From contig CAJTTS010000019.1 of the NCBI GenBank assembly GCA_910579155.1, forward strand, positions 1 to 43,322: a stretch of DNA of 43,322 bases, read 5' to 3'. The position numbers and the translations under genes were made by a program. Origin of the DNA: an uncultured Oscillospiraceae bacterium (GTDB lineage: Bacteria > Bacillota_A > Clostridia > Oscillospirales > Oscillospiraceae). The notes beneath the pieces are model-generated. The model was not told where the DNA came from. It was given only the letters and a program-made list of their open reading frames with translations, and did no database searches. Shown piece after piece: positions 33,274 to 41,366 of the stretch; within the stretch, counting starts at the first letter, position 1; each line of letters starts with the position of its first letter.

Positions 33274-33798
33274 TTACTTTTTTTGGATTTCCGGGCGGTT
33301 GTCCCCCGCCTCCTCCACCCGCAGGACGCCGCCGCAGGCGCAACGGTAGCGCTCCGGGTGGTCCACCAGGGGGGAGCGTTTCATCCGGGGGATGCGCCGC
33401 CCGCATTTGGCGCACACGACATAATAGCGCGCCGGTCGGTGGTCCTTGATCCCCAGCGCGGTGTAATTGTCCGTGCGCTGGATATGGTAACCGTAAGCGC
33501 CGTTCATCCGCTGGGCGTAGCCTTTCCACCGCGCCCCGTGATTGGAGCAGCCATAACAGGTATGGAGCACTTCATGGGCCAGCACCTGAAGGACAGCGGT
33601 TTCCGTGCCCTGCTCGGCCAGTTGGGCGGCCAGCTCAATGGTGTATTTTCCGTCGCTGCGAATACAGCAGCCGAACCGGGTTCTGGCCCGGTGGTTGAGG
33701 CGGACGTGAGGGTCGATCTCCCGGGAGACGGGGATTTTGACGGCCTGGGCCTGTGCGATGGCCAGGGCCAGCAGGCCGTCGATATACGCCTGGGTCAT
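33274..33798 (-). CDS. SprT-like zinc metallopeptidase domain protein
   Basis: 174 residues. SprT-like core: VLAHEVLHTCYGCSNHGARW supplies His75, Glu76, His79 and a third ligand His87. A C-terminal zinc ribbon follows: Cys129/Cys132 (VVCAKCGRRI) and Cys153/Cys155 (RYRCACGG). Same plan as the SprT/Spartan family, where DNA-protein crosslink repair is known only in eukaryotic Spartan. Start ATG 33798 after GGGGAGGAAACCCC; ATG overlaps the stop of a 26-codon frame (ATGA). Last gene of the asnA operon, followed by a clear terminator. Confidence 0.88.
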   Translation of the reverse strand: MTQAYIDGLLALAIAQAQAVKIPVSREIDPHVRLNHRARTRFGCCIRSDGKYTIELAAQLAEQGTETAVLQVLAHEVLHTCYGCSNHGARWKGYAQRMNGAYGYHIQRTDNYTALGIKDHRPARYYVVCAKCGRRIPRMKRSPLVDHPERYRCACGGVLRVEEAGDNRPEIQKK

Positions 33799-33875
33799 GG
33801 GGTTTCCTCCCCGTTTTTGCGCGTCCTGCCGCAAATGGCCGGGAGCGGCGGCTTGTTTGTGTATGCCTGGGTCAT
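33795..33875 (-). CDS. 26-codon coupled frame between MATE and sprT
   Basis: Reads MTQAYTNKPPLPAICGRTRK and six more residues. Its ATG overlaps the MATE stop (ATGA) and its TGA overlaps the sprT ATG (ATGA), with GGAGGCCCT before it. The first five residues and their codons repeat the start of SprT (MTQAY). It looks like a duplicated initiation region that may relay ribosomes to sprT; whether a peptide matters is unknown. Confidence 0.4.
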   Translation of the reverse strand: MTQAYTNKPPLPAICGRTRKNGEETP

Positions 33876-35242
33876 AGGGCCTCCTCTCCGTCTTTCAGCC
33901 GACCCAGGGGGCGGTAGACGGTGAAATACATGGTGGTGAAGCAGGCCAGCCCGCCCACGAGCTGGGACACCGCCTCCGCAGTGAACACGCCGATGGTGCC
34001 CATCCGGACGGGTAGGATAAGGGTCAGCGGCGCGTTGATGATGGCCTTGCGCAGCAAAGAGAAAAACACCGCCTGCTTGGACCGCCCCAGCCCCACGAAC
34101 ACTCCCTGTCCCGCCAGTTGGAGGGACATAAACAGGAACATGCAGAAGTAGATGCGCAGCGCGGGCACACCCGCCTCAAGGATGGCCGGCTCGCTTTTGA
34201 AAATGTGGATGAGGGGATCCGGGAATGCCATGGCCACCAACCAGAACAGGGCGGAGTAAACCAGCGTCACCCCCACGCTGAACCGGATGGCCTGACGCAC
34301 CCGGCTGTACTGTTTGGCCCCGTAGTTGTAGCCCTGCACCGGCTGGGAACCGTTGGTCAGCCCCTGCACCGGCATGATGAACACCTCCCGGATGGAGTTG
34401 ATAATGGTCATCACGCCCACATAGGTGTCGCCGCCGTAGGATTGGAGGGTGGCGTTGCACACCACCTGGACCAGGCTGTTGGTCATGTTCACAAAGAAGC
34501 CGGACAGGCCCAGGGCGACGATCCGCTTGGTGCGGATTTTGTCCAGCCGCAGGTTCCGGGGGCGCAGGCGCAGGATGGCCTTTTTGCCCGTGAGGAACAG
34601 CAGCACCCACCCCGCCGACAACGCCTGGGAGAAGATGGTGGCCAGGGCCGCGCCCCGCACACCCATGTGGAAAACAAATATAAGCACGGGGTCCAAGGCG
34701 ATGTTCACCGCCGCCCCCAGCAGCACGGTCATCATGCCGGTCCTGCCGAAGCCCTGGGCGTTGATGAAGGGGTTCATACCCAGGCTAATCATGACGAACA
34801 GGGTGCCGCACAGATAGATGGACATGTAGGCGTCGGCGTAGGGGAATGTGTCCGGGCTGGCCCCGAACAGGTAGAGGATGGGCTCCTTCAGCGCCAAAAA
34901 GAACGCGGTGCCCGCCACCCCCAGAATCAGCAGCAGGGTGAAGGCATTGCCCATCACCTGCTCCGCCTCTTCATCGTTCCCCTGGCCCCGGCTGATGGAG
35001 CACAGCGGCGCGCCGCCGGTGCCGCACAGGTTGGCGAAGCCCATGAGGATGGACACAATGGGCATGGTGATCCCCAGGCCGGTGAGGGCCAGGCTGTCGC
35101 TGCCCGACAGGTGGCCCAGGTAGATGCGGTCCACCACGCTGTACAGCACGTTCACCAGTTGGGCAGCCGTCATGGGGACGGCCAGATTCATGATGTTGCG
35201 GGGGATGCTCCCCTTGGAAAAATCGTTTTGACGGTCCGACAA
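33872..35242 (-). CDS. MATE-family multidrug/Na+ efflux transporter
   Basis: 456 residues and about twelve membrane helices, the standard MATE size. Family landmarks: IMNLAVPMTAAQLVNVLYSV, VDRIYLGHLSGSDSLALTGL, GGAPLCSISRGQGN, PFINAQGFGRTGMMTVLLGA, and in the second half GLTNGSQPVQGYNYGAKQYS. It exports cationic compounds using an ion gradient; substrate unknown. Start ATG 35242, 16 nt after the asnA stop, with AAGGGGG upstream; shares a transcript with asnA and sprT. No link between the three functions is obvious. Confidence 0.94.
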   Translation of the reverse strand: MSDRQNDFSKGSIPRNIMNLAVPMTAAQLVNVLYSVVDRIYLGHLSGSDSLALTGLGITMPIVSILMGFANLCGTGGAPLCSISRGQGNDEEAEQVMGNAFTLLLILGVAGTAFFLALKEPILYLFGASPDTFPYADAYMSIYLCGTLFVMISLGMNPFINAQGFGRTGMMTVLLGAAVNIALDPVLIFVFHMGVRGAALATIFSQALSAGWVLLFLTGKKAILRLRPRNLRLDKIRTKRIVALGLSGFFVNMTNSLVQVVCNATLQSYGGDTYVGVMTIINSIREVFIMPVQGLTNGSQPVQGYNYGAKQYSRVRQAIRFSVGVTLVYSALFWLVAMAFPDPLIHIFKSEPAILEAGVPALRIYFCMFLFMSLQLAGQGVFVGLGRSKQAVFFSLLRKAIINAPLTLILPVRMGTIGVFTAEAVSQLVGGLACFTTMYFTVYRPLGRLKDGEEAL

Positions 35243-35258
35243 GGCTGGGACCCCCTTG

Positions 35259-36272
35259 TTACAGCAGGATGACTCCCGCCTCTCTGCATGCCTCCAGCGT
35301 CCGGGGGTCCCAGATGGACGCCTGTACCTCGCCGATGTGGGCCTTGCCCAGCAGGTACATGGACACGCGGCTCTGGCCGATGCCGCCGCCGATGGTCAAC
35401 GGCAGCTCCCCCGCCAGCAGCGCGCGGTGGAAGGGCAGTTCCCGGCGGTGGTCGCACCCGGCGATGGAAAGCTGTCTGTCCAGGGACTCCGGGGACACCC
35501 GGATGCCCATGGAGGAAATCTCAAAGGCGTGGCCCAGCAGGGAGTTCCACAGCAGGATGTCCCCGTTCAGCGCCCAGTCGTCATAGTCCGGGGCCCGGCC
35601 GTCGTGGGGCTTGCCGGATTTCAGCGCCCCGCCGATGCCCATGAGGAAGGTGGTGGGGTGATCCTTCACCCACCGGTCCTCCCGCTCCTTGGGGGACAGC
35701 TCCGGCCACAGGTCCTCCAGCTCCTGGGCAGTGACGAAGGATGCCTCCCGGTCGATCGGGGGCAGGGGGGTGAGCTGGGGGTACACCGAGCGCAGGGTCT
35801 GCTGGGTATTGGCCAGCGCGTTGACGATGGCGCCGACCACCGATTTTAAGTAGTCCACATTTCGGTCCCGGGGGGCGATGACCTTCTCCCAGTCCCACTG
35901 GTCCACGTAGACAGAGTGGAGGTTGTCCAGCTCCTCGTCCCGGCGGATGGCGTTCATGTCGGTGTACAGCCCCTCCCCCACGGAGAACTGGTAGCGGTGG
36001 AGGGCCATCCGCTTCCACTTGGCCAGGGAGTGGACCACCTGGGCGTCCCGGCCCGCGTCGGGCACGTCGAAGGACACCGCCCGCTCCACGCCGTTCAGGT
36101 CGTCGTTCAGGCCGGTGGACGCCTCCACGAACAGGGGGGCGGACACCCGGCGCAGGTTCAGCGCCCCGCCCAGATCGTCCTCAAACAGGCGCTTGAGCAG
36201 GCCGATGGCTTTCTGGGTATCGTACAGGTTCAACAGGGGGGCGTACCCCTGGGGAATAACGGTGGCAAGCAT
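35259..36272 (-). CDS. asnA: Aspartate-ammonia ligase
   Basis: 337 residues, the normal length of AsnA, the ammonia-using asparagine synthetase related to class II aminoacyl-tRNA synthetases. Landmarks: NLRRVSAPLFVEASTGLNDD, RAVSFDVPD, VHSLAKWKRMALHRYQF, GEGLYTDMNAIRRDEELDNL, SVYVDQWDWEKVI, SSMGIRVSPESLDRQL and GGGIGQSRVSMYLLGKAHIG. It makes asparagine from aspartate, ammonia and ATP. The ATG 36272 follows AAAGGAGAAAAGGCC, with a good promoter. First gene of the asnA-MATE-sprT operon. Confidence 0.96.
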   Translation of the reverse strand: MLATVIPQGYAPLLNLYDTQKAIGLLKRLFEDDLGGALNLRRVSAPLFVEASTGLNDDLNGVERAVSFDVPDAGRDAQVVHSLAKWKRMALHRYQFSVGEGLYTDMNAIRRDEELDNLHSVYVDQWDWEKVIAPRDRNVDYLKSVVGAIVNALANTQQTLRSVYPQLTPLPPIDREASFVTAQELEDLWPELSPKEREDRWVKDHPTTFLMGIGGALKSGKPHDGRAPDYDDWALNGDILLWNSLLGHAFEISSMGIRVSPESLDRQLSIAGCDHRRELPFHRALLAGELPLTIGGGIGQSRVSMYLLGKAHIGEVQASIWDPRTLEACREAGVILL

Positions 36273-36307
36273 GGCCTTTTCTCCTTTACTTCATTAAATT
36301 AAAACAC

Positions 36308-36336
36308 ATTATACAGTCCCACAGAAAAAAATGCAA
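36308..36336 (-). promoter_or_regulatory. Sigma-A promoter of asnA
   Basis: Minus strand: TTGCAT (36336-36331), 17-nt spacer, TATAAT (36313-36308). Nearly back-to-back with the plus-strand promoter of the GNAT gene. Confidence 0.8.
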
Positions 36337-36342
36337 ATGGAA

Positions 36343-36371
36343 TTGTGTTTTCCGTTTCGATATGGTATAAT
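36343..36371 (+). promoter_or_regulatory. Promoter of the GNAT gene
   Basis: TTGTGT (36343-36348), 17-nt spacer, TATAAT (36366-36371). Confidence 0.7.
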
Positions 36372-36441
36372 TTCCATATATCGTTGCGACACATACGGAA
36401 TTTTCCGGCAAACTGCCCAGCATAGGAAGGTGGTAACGCCC

Positions 36442-36906
36442 ATGACATTTGAGTTTCAACCGCTCAGTCAAAGCAACGCGCTTGTCATCGCGAACGAATG
36501 GAAATACGACGGCGTGTATTCCTTTTATGATATGACCGCCGATTTGGAGGATTATGAGGAATTCATTGACGAGGGTCTGCGGAACGCAAACGACCACTAC
36601 CAGGCGATGGCCCATGGCGGGCTTGCCGGCTTTTTCTGTGTGATCCAGGACGGTCCGGCCATTGAGATCGGATTGGGATTAAGGCCGGACCTGTGCGGAA
36701 ACGGCGTGGGAAAGGGCTTCGTAGATCAGGTGGTGGGTTTTATCGGCGCGCATTACCAATATGATAAACTGGTCATGCACGTGGCCGCGTTCAACCAACG
36801 GGCGGTGAAGGTATACCGCTCCTGCGGCTTTCGGGACGTCAAAGTGATCCAACAAAGCTCCAACGGCGGCGTCTATGAGTTTTTAGTCATGGAAAAGGCG
36901 CGATAA
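36442..36906 (+). CDS. GNAT-family N-acetyltransferase
   Basis: 154-residue GNAT enzyme, transferring acetyl from acetyl-CoA to an unknown amine. Acetyl-CoA loop: IGLGLRPDLCGNGVGKGFVD (the Q/R-x-x-G-x-G form is C-G-N-G-V-G-K-G). The C-terminal motif VAAFNQRAVKVYRSCGFR is the family's motif B. Start ATG 36442 after AGGAAGGTGGTAACGCCC; the earlier in-frame ATG at 36331 lies upstream of the promoter. A gap of 29 nt leads to the aminopeptidase gene, which may be co-transcribed. Confidence 0.9.
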   Translation: MTFEFQPLSQSNALVIANEWKYDGVYSFYDMTADLEDYEEFIDEGLRNANDHYQAMAHGGLAGFFCVIQDGPAIEIGLGLRPDLCGNGVGKGFVDQVVGFIGAHYQYDKLVMHVAAFNQRAVKVYRSCGFRDVKVIQQSSNGGVYEFLVMEKAR

Positions 36907-36935
36907 CTTCAGCAAACAGACAGGAGATGATATCA

Positions 36936-38177
36936 ATGGTTCCAAATTTTGAGGCAAAACTCAAGGAGTACGCCCATCTGCTGGTGGAGGTGGGCTTGAA
37001 CATTCAGCCGGGGCAGACCCCCAGCATTGAGAGCAACGTGGAATACGCCGCGCTGACCCGCCTGTGCGTGTCCGCCTGCTATGACTGCGGGGCGCGGAAC
37101 GTGGTGACCTACTATGGGGACGACTTTCTCACCCGGGAGAGCTTCCTCCGGGCGGACCCCGCCGTGTTCGACGAGTACCCCAGCTATATGAAGGCCCGGG
37201 TGGACTGGTTTTTGGAGCAGAAAAGCCCCCGGCTGTCCTTCACCGGCTCCAACCCGGAGCTGTTGAAGGGCGTGGACCCCGCCCGCATCCAGGCCCGCCG
37301 CAAGGCGTCCGGCCCCCCGACGCGGGCTTATTTCGACGCCCTGACCGCCAACAAGTTCCAGTGGTGCGTGGGCGCTTATCCCACCTTGGCCTGGGCGGAG
37401 AAGGTGTTCCCGGACAAGAAGGGCGAAGAGGCCATGGACGCGCTGTGGGACGCCATCTTCTCCGTGTGCCGCATCACCGGGGACGGCAAGGGTGTGGAGC
37501 GGTGGAAGAAGCACGTAGCGGCCACCGCGAGGCGGGCCAAGGTGCTCAATGAGTACCAGTTCCAAACCTTGCATTACACTAACTCCCTGGGCACCGACCT
37601 GACCATCCGCCTGCCGGACAACCACGTCTGGGCGGGAGGCAGCGACTTCACCCCCGAGGGAGTGGAATTTGTGGCCAACATCCCCACCGAGGAGATTTTC
37701 ACCGCCCCCTGCTGGGACGGGGTGGACGGCCGGGTATACGCTGCCCTGCCCCTGGCCATGGACGGCAACCTGATCCGCGGCTTCTACCTGGACTTCAAGG
37801 GCGGTCGCATTGTGGACGTCCATGCCGGGGAGGGGGAGGAGTTTCTGCGTCGGGCCATCGACACCGACGAGGGCGCCCACTACCTGGGCGAGGTGGCGCT
37901 GGTGCCCTACGATTCCCCCATCCGCAACACGGGCATTTTGTTCTTCAACACCCTGTTTGACGAGAACGCCTCCTGCCACCTGGCCTTTGGCGAGGCGTAC
38001 CCGAGCTGTGTCAAGGGGGGCGAGGACATGTCTGAGGAGGAGCAAAAAGCAGCGGGCCTGAACCGGTCCATGGCCCACGTGGATTTCATGGTGGGTACAC
38101 GGGACCTGTCCATCGTCGGGACCACCCGCGACGGCAGGGAAATTCCCGTGTTTGTGGACGGCAATTTCGCATTCTAA
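36936..38177 (+). CDS. M29-family aminopeptidase (AmpS/PepS-like)
   Basis: 413 residues, standard for the thermophilic aminopeptidase family M29, which removes N-terminal residues with a two-metal site. Recognised segments: EYAHLLVEVGLNIQPGQTP, LHYTNSLGTDLTIRLPDNHV, NIPTEEIFTAPCWDGVDGRV (metal-ligand Glu), NTGILFFNTLFDENASCHLA, FGEAYPSCVKGG and MAHVDFMVG (His/Asp ligands). Start chosen at ATG 36936, spaced 9 nt from AGGAG; ATG 36927 abuts that site and is unlikely. Cytoplasmic. Followed after 33 nt by the phosphohexomutase gene. Confidence 0.93.
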   Translation: MVPNFEAKLKEYAHLLVEVGLNIQPGQTPSIESNVEYAALTRLCVSACYDCGARNVVTYYGDDFLTRESFLRADPAVFDEYPSYMKARVDWFLEQKSPRLSFTGSNPELLKGVDPARIQARRKASGPPTRAYFDALTANKFQWCVGAYPTLAWAEKVFPDKKGEEAMDALWDAIFSVCRITGDGKGVERWKKHVAATARRAKVLNEYQFQTLHYTNSLGTDLTIRLPDNHVWAGGSDFTPEGVEFVANIPTEEIFTAPCWDGVDGRVYAALPLAMDGNLIRGFYLDFKGGRIVDVHAGEGEEFLRRAIDTDEGAHYLGEVALVPYDSPIRNTGILFFNTLFDENASCHLAFGEAYPSCVKGGEDMSEEEQKAAGLNRSMAHVDFMVGTRDLSIVGTTRDGREIPVFVDGNFAF

Positions 38178-38210
38178 CAAATTTAATGATAAACCAGGAG
38201 GAATGGACCA

Positions 38211-39932
38211 ATGGACTACAAAAAAGCGTATGAACAGTGGCTGAACTCTCCCGCCCTGTCGGAGGCGGAGAAGGCGGAGCTGACCGCCATCGCCGGGGAT
38301 GAGAAGGAGATCGAGTCCCGCTTCTTCTCCCAACTGGAGTTCGGCACCGCTGGCCTGCGGGGCACCATGGGCGTGGGGCTGTACCGCATGAACATCCACG
38401 TCATCCGCCATGCCACCCAGGCCTTTGCCAAGGTCATCCTGAACGAGGGCCCGGAGTCGGTCAAGAAGGGCGTCGCCATCTGCTTCGACTGCCGGAACAA
38501 CTCCGACGCCTTCGCCAAGGAAGCCGCCTGCATCATGGCTGCGGCGGGCATCCCTGTGCGGTTGTTCGAGTCCCTGCGTCCTACCCCCGAGCTGTCCTTC
38601 GCTATCCGGGAGTACGGCTGCATCGCGGGCATCAACATCACCGCCAGCCACAACCCCAAGGAGTACAACGGCTATAAGGTGTACTGGTCCGACGGCGCCC
38701 AGCTCCCCCCCAGCCACGCCGACCAGGTGGCCAAAATCATGCGGGAGTCCGACGTGTTCGACGTGACCGCCGCCGACTATGACAAGGCGGTGGCCGACGG
38801 CCTCATCACCATCATGGGGGAGGAGACCGACGAGAAGTTCCTCAAGAACGTCATGGAGCAGGTGAATGACCAGGCGGCGGTCAGCAAAGTGGCGGACACC
38901 TTCAAGATGGTGTACACCCCCTTCCACGGCACCGGCCACAAGCTGATCCCCGAGGCATTGAAGCGCCTGGGCATGAAGCATGTGATCTGCGTCCCTGAGC
39001 AGATGGTGATCGATGGCGATTTCCCCACCGTGGCCTCCCCCAACCCGGAGAACCCCGAGGGCTTCGCCCTGGCGGTGGAGCTGGCCAACAAGGAGGGCGC
39101 CGACTTCATCCTGGGCTCCGACCCCGACGCCGACCGGGTGGGCCTGATGGTCCGGGCGGGCGATGAATTCAAGGTGCTCACCGGCAACCAGACCGGCGTG
39201 CTGCTGCTGGACTACCTCATCGGCGCCAAGCAGCGCACCGGCAAGATGCCTGCCAACCCCGTGGCCCTCAAGACCATTGTCACCACCGAGATGGCCCGCA
39301 AGGTGGCTGAGGTCAACGGCCTGAAGTGCTTCGACACCTTCACCGGCTTCAAGTTCCTGGCCCAGAAAAAGGACCAGTTGGAGGGCGACGGCGAGGGCAA
39401 TGTCATCATGTCCTATGAGGAGAGCTACGGCTACATGCTGGGCGACTACGTCCGGGACAAGGACGCCGTCACCGCCGCCGTGGCCATGACCGAGATGGCG
39501 GCCTACTATGCCGGCAAGGGCATGACCCTGTATGACGCCCTGATGGCGCTGTATGAGAAGTACGGCAACTACGGCGAGCGCACCCTGAACTTGGTGATGC
39601 CTGGCCTGGACGGCCTGAAGAAGATGGCCGACCTGATGGCCAATCTTCGCGCCAACCCGCCCAAGGAGATCGGCGGCGAGGCCGTCAAGACCTGGAAGGA
39701 CTACAAGGACGGGTCCGTGGTGGACGCCGCCACCGGCGGCAAGACCACTATGGAGCTGTCCGGCTCCAACGTGTTGCGCTACGAGCTGGCGGACGGCACC
39801 TCCGTCATTGTCCGGCCCTCCGGCACCGAGCCAAAGGTCAAGGTGTACATCCTGGCCCAGGGGGCCAGCCAGGCCGACTGCGCCGATAAGGTGGCGCGGT
39901 ATTCCGCCTGGGCGGAGGGGCTCAAGGGCTGA
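38211..39932 (+). CDS. Phosphoglucomutase/phosphomannomutase
   Basis: 573 residues, the long PgcA-like form. The catalytic phosphoserine is Ser146 in GINITASHNPKEYNGYKVYW. The metal loop is GSDPDADRVGLM, the sugar-binding loop MSYEESYGYMLGDYVRDKDA, and the phosphate-binding loop IVRPSGTEPKVKVYI. It interconverts glucose-1-phosphate and glucose-6-phosphate (or mannose phosphates), linking GlgP output to glycolysis or sugar-nucleotide synthesis. Start ATG 38211 after CCAGGAGGAATGGACCA. Preceded by the aminopeptidase gene and followed by a terminator. Confidence 0.94.
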   Translation: MDYKKAYEQWLNSPALSEAEKAELTAIAGDEKEIESRFFSQLEFGTAGLRGTMGVGLYRMNIHVIRHATQAFAKVILNEGPESVKKGVAICFDCRNNSDAFAKEAACIMAAAGIPVRLFESLRPTPELSFAIREYGCIAGINITASHNPKEYNGYKVYWSDGAQLPPSHADQVAKIMRESDVFDVTAADYDKAVADGLITIMGEETDEKFLKNVMEQVNDQAAVSKVADTFKMVYTPFHGTGHKLIPEALKRLGMKHVICVPEQMVIDGDFPTVASPNPENPEGFALAVELANKEGADFILGSDPDADRVGLMVRAGDEFKVLTGNQTGVLLLDYLIGAKQRTGKMPANPVALKTIVTTEMARKVAEVNGLKCFDTFTGFKFLAQKKDQLEGDGEGNVIMSYEESYGYMLGDYVRDKDAVTAAVAMTEMAAYYAGKGMTLYDALMALYEKYGNYGERTLNLVMPGLDGLKKMADLMANLRANPPKEIGGEAVKTWKDYKDGSVVDAATGGKTTMELSGSNVLRYELADGTSVIVRPSGTEPKVKVYILAQGASQADCADKVARYSAWAEGLKG

Positions 39933-39956
39933 CTTCTCCGGATGGCGGGCTAAACA

Positions 39957-40000
39957 CAAACGGGAGCGGCGGGGATTTACCTTGCCGCTCCTGTTTTTTT
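39957..40000 (+). terminator. Intrinsic terminator of the mutase gene
   Basis: AAACGGGAGCGGC pairs with GCCGCTCCTGTTT (one mismatch) around a 13-nt loop, followed by a run of T that runs into the next promoter. Confidence 0.88.
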
Positions 40001-40001
40001 C

Positions 40002-40030
40002 TTGACGTTTCTTATGTGACATGTTATAAT
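40002..40030 (+). promoter_or_regulatory. Strong sigma-A promoter of the tetR-flavodoxin operon
   Basis: TTGACG (40002-40007), 17-nt spacer, perfect TATAAT (40025-40030). Confidence 0.9.
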
Positions 40031-40035
40031 TCTTT

Positions 40036-40054
40036 TATATAAACGGTTTATATA
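40036..40054. promoter_or_regulatory. Perfect palindromic operator for the TetR repressor
   Basis: TATATAAAC-G-GTTTATATA, a perfect 9-bp inverted repeat around one base. It covers the expected transcription start 6-8 nt after the -10 box. Position and symmetry imply autorepression by the TetR protein encoded at 40078; proof would need binding data. Confidence 0.75.
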
Positions 40055-40077
40055 ACTTGCTTATGAGAGGAAAGGCT

Positions 40078-40644
40078 ATGCCAAAACAAAAAATCACCAA
40101 GGAGATGGTGGTGGACGCCGCCTTCGAGCTGGCCCGGGAGGGCGGCATGGAGCGGGTGCAGGTAAAGCCCATCGCCGCCCGCCTGGGCTGCTCCGTCCAG
40201 CCTATTTACAGCTACTGCCGGAACATGGAAGGCCTGCGCCGGGACGTATTCGGAAGGGTGCGCGGCTTCGTGGGAGAATACCTGTCCAGGGATGGCGGTA
40301 GTTTCCAGTCCACGGGGCAGGCGTATGTCCGGCTGGCGCGGGAGGAACCGGAGCTGTTCAAGCTGTTCACGCTGTGCCCCCGGGAGGGGGTGGCCCGTCT
40401 GGACGATCTGTACCGCACCGAGGCCAGCCCCCAAATGGCAAACAGCATCGCCGAAGGGTTGGGGCTGGAAGTGGAGGCCGCCCGGCGGCTCCATTTGAAC
40501 ATGATTATTTATACCATCGGCCTGGGGGCCATCTTTGCCGTTTCCAATCCGGGGATTCCTCCCGAGGAAATATATACCTGGCAGGAACAGGCCTACCGGG
40601 CATTTTTAGCACAGGAAAAGGAGAAAAATAGCGATGAAGGATAA
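40078..40644 (+). CDS. TetR-family transcriptional repressor
   Basis: 188 residues. The N-terminal helix-turn-helix is TKEMVVDAAFELAREGGMER, VQVKPIAARLGCSVQPIYSY (PIYSY is the recognition-helix end). The C-terminal ligand domain is variable, with LARE..ELFKLFTLCPREGV. Start ATG 40078 after GAGAGGAAAGGCT. It is preceded by a strong promoter with a perfect palindrome at its start site and overlaps the next gene by 11 bp. The likely regulated partner is the flavodoxin; the inducing ligand is unknown. Confidence 0.92.
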   Translation: MPKQKITKEMVVDAAFELAREGGMERVQVKPIAARLGCSVQPIYSYCRNMEGLRRDVFGRVRGFVGEYLSRDGGSFQSTGQAYVRLAREEPELFKLFTLCPREGVARLDDLYRTEASPQMANSIAEGLGLEVEAARRLHLNMIIYTIGLGAIFAVSNPGIPPEEIYTWQEQAYRAFLAQEKEKNSDEG

Positions 40645-41167
40645 TATGATCGTCCTTTACAACACCTGGACAGGGTTTACCCAGCGCTACGCCCAGCTCA
40701 TCGGCAAGGAGCTGGACTGCCCTGTCCAGACGCTGAAAGACGCGCCCGCCGACCTGTCCCAATACGACGCCGTGGTGTTCGGCAGCCGCCTCCACGCCGG
40801 AAGCCTGGACGGCTGGAAAAAGGCGCAAGGACTGCTGCAAAGCCGAGGCGCGAAAAAGCTGGTGGTATTTGCCACCGGGGCCATGCCTAACGAGGCGGAG
40901 GAACAGATTCAAAAGGTGTGGGAGCAGAACCTCACCCGGTCGGAGCAGAAAACGATCCCCCATTTCTATCTCCAGGCCGGGCTGTGTTACGAGAAAATGG
41001 GCGGCGTAGACCGGGCTATGATGAAATTCGCCGCCTGGGCCATGACCCGCAAGAAGGCCAAGACGGAGGAGGACAAGGCGTTCCAGAACGCCATATCCGG
41101 CTCCTACGACATCTCTGACCCCAAGTACATCCGGCCGCTGGTGGACTACATCCGGGGGCAGAAATAA
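40634..41167 (+). CDS. Flavodoxin-domain protein (HemG-like)
   Basis: 177-residue flavodoxin-fold protein. The N-terminus MIVLYNTWTGFTQRYAQLIG is the FMN-phosphate loop (T-x-T-G-x-T-like), followed by QYDAVVFGSRLHAGSLDGWK. It resembles menaquinone-dependent protoporphyrinogen oxidase (HemG) and the small flavodoxin-domain proteins common in Clostridia. Start ATG 40634 with AAAGGAGAAAAATAGCG, overlapping the TetR stop by 11 bp. Likely an electron-transfer or quinone-linked enzyme induced when the TetR ligand is present; the true substrate is unknown. Confidence 0.88.
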   Translation: MKDNMIVLYNTWTGFTQRYAQLIGKELDCPVQTLKDAPADLSQYDAVVFGSRLHAGSLDGWKKAQGLLQSRGAKKLVVFATGAMPNEAEEQIQKVWEQNLTRSEQKTIPHFYLQAGLCYEKMGGVDRAMMKFAAWAMTRKKAKTEEDKAFQNAISGSYDISDPKYIRPLVDYIRGQK

Positions 41168-41182
41168 CGTCCGCCGCGGACA

Positions 41183-41300
41183 CAGCGGGGAGTGGTATCC
41201 CTCCTGCCGGGGACAGTTCAGACCACCGGAGCAAAAAGCTTACCGCTGTTCTCCTCCTGGTTGGAGCCGTCCCCAGCAGGAGGGATACCACTCCCCGCTG
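41183..41300. repeat. 118-bp element with 32-bp terminal inverted repeats
   Basis: Arms 41183-41214 and 41269-41300 are complementary at 31 of 32 positions (start CAGCGGGGAGTGGTATCCCT, end in its complement), around a 54-bp centre. No open frame, no target-site duplication and no T-run. A standard terminator follows at 41322, so this hairpin is an extra structure of unknown purpose. Confidence 0.88.
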
Positions 41301-41321
41301 CTTACAAAACAGACTCTGAAT

Positions 41322-41366
41322 AAAACCGCCCCCGCCGCATGGGTTCAGCGGCGGGGGCGGTTTTTT
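41322..41366. terminator. Bidirectional terminator between flavodoxin and AIM24 genes
   Basis: AAAACCGCCCCCGCCGC / GCGGCGGGGGCGGTTTT around a 9-nt loop, ending in six T. It runs into the minus-strand stop at 41365. Confidence 0.93.

Noticed and set aside
36933..40022. A 1029-codon open frame on the minus strand
   Set aside because: It is antisense to the aminopeptidase and mutase genes, which show unmistakable family motifs. GC-rich codon bias keeps the opposite frame open; its translation is low-complexity His/Gly/Val-rich and has no domain.
41183..41300. An insertion sequence or its pair of ends
   Set aside because: Only 54 bp lie between the arms, no transposase is present and flanks show no target duplication. 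Kept as an unexplained inverted repeat.
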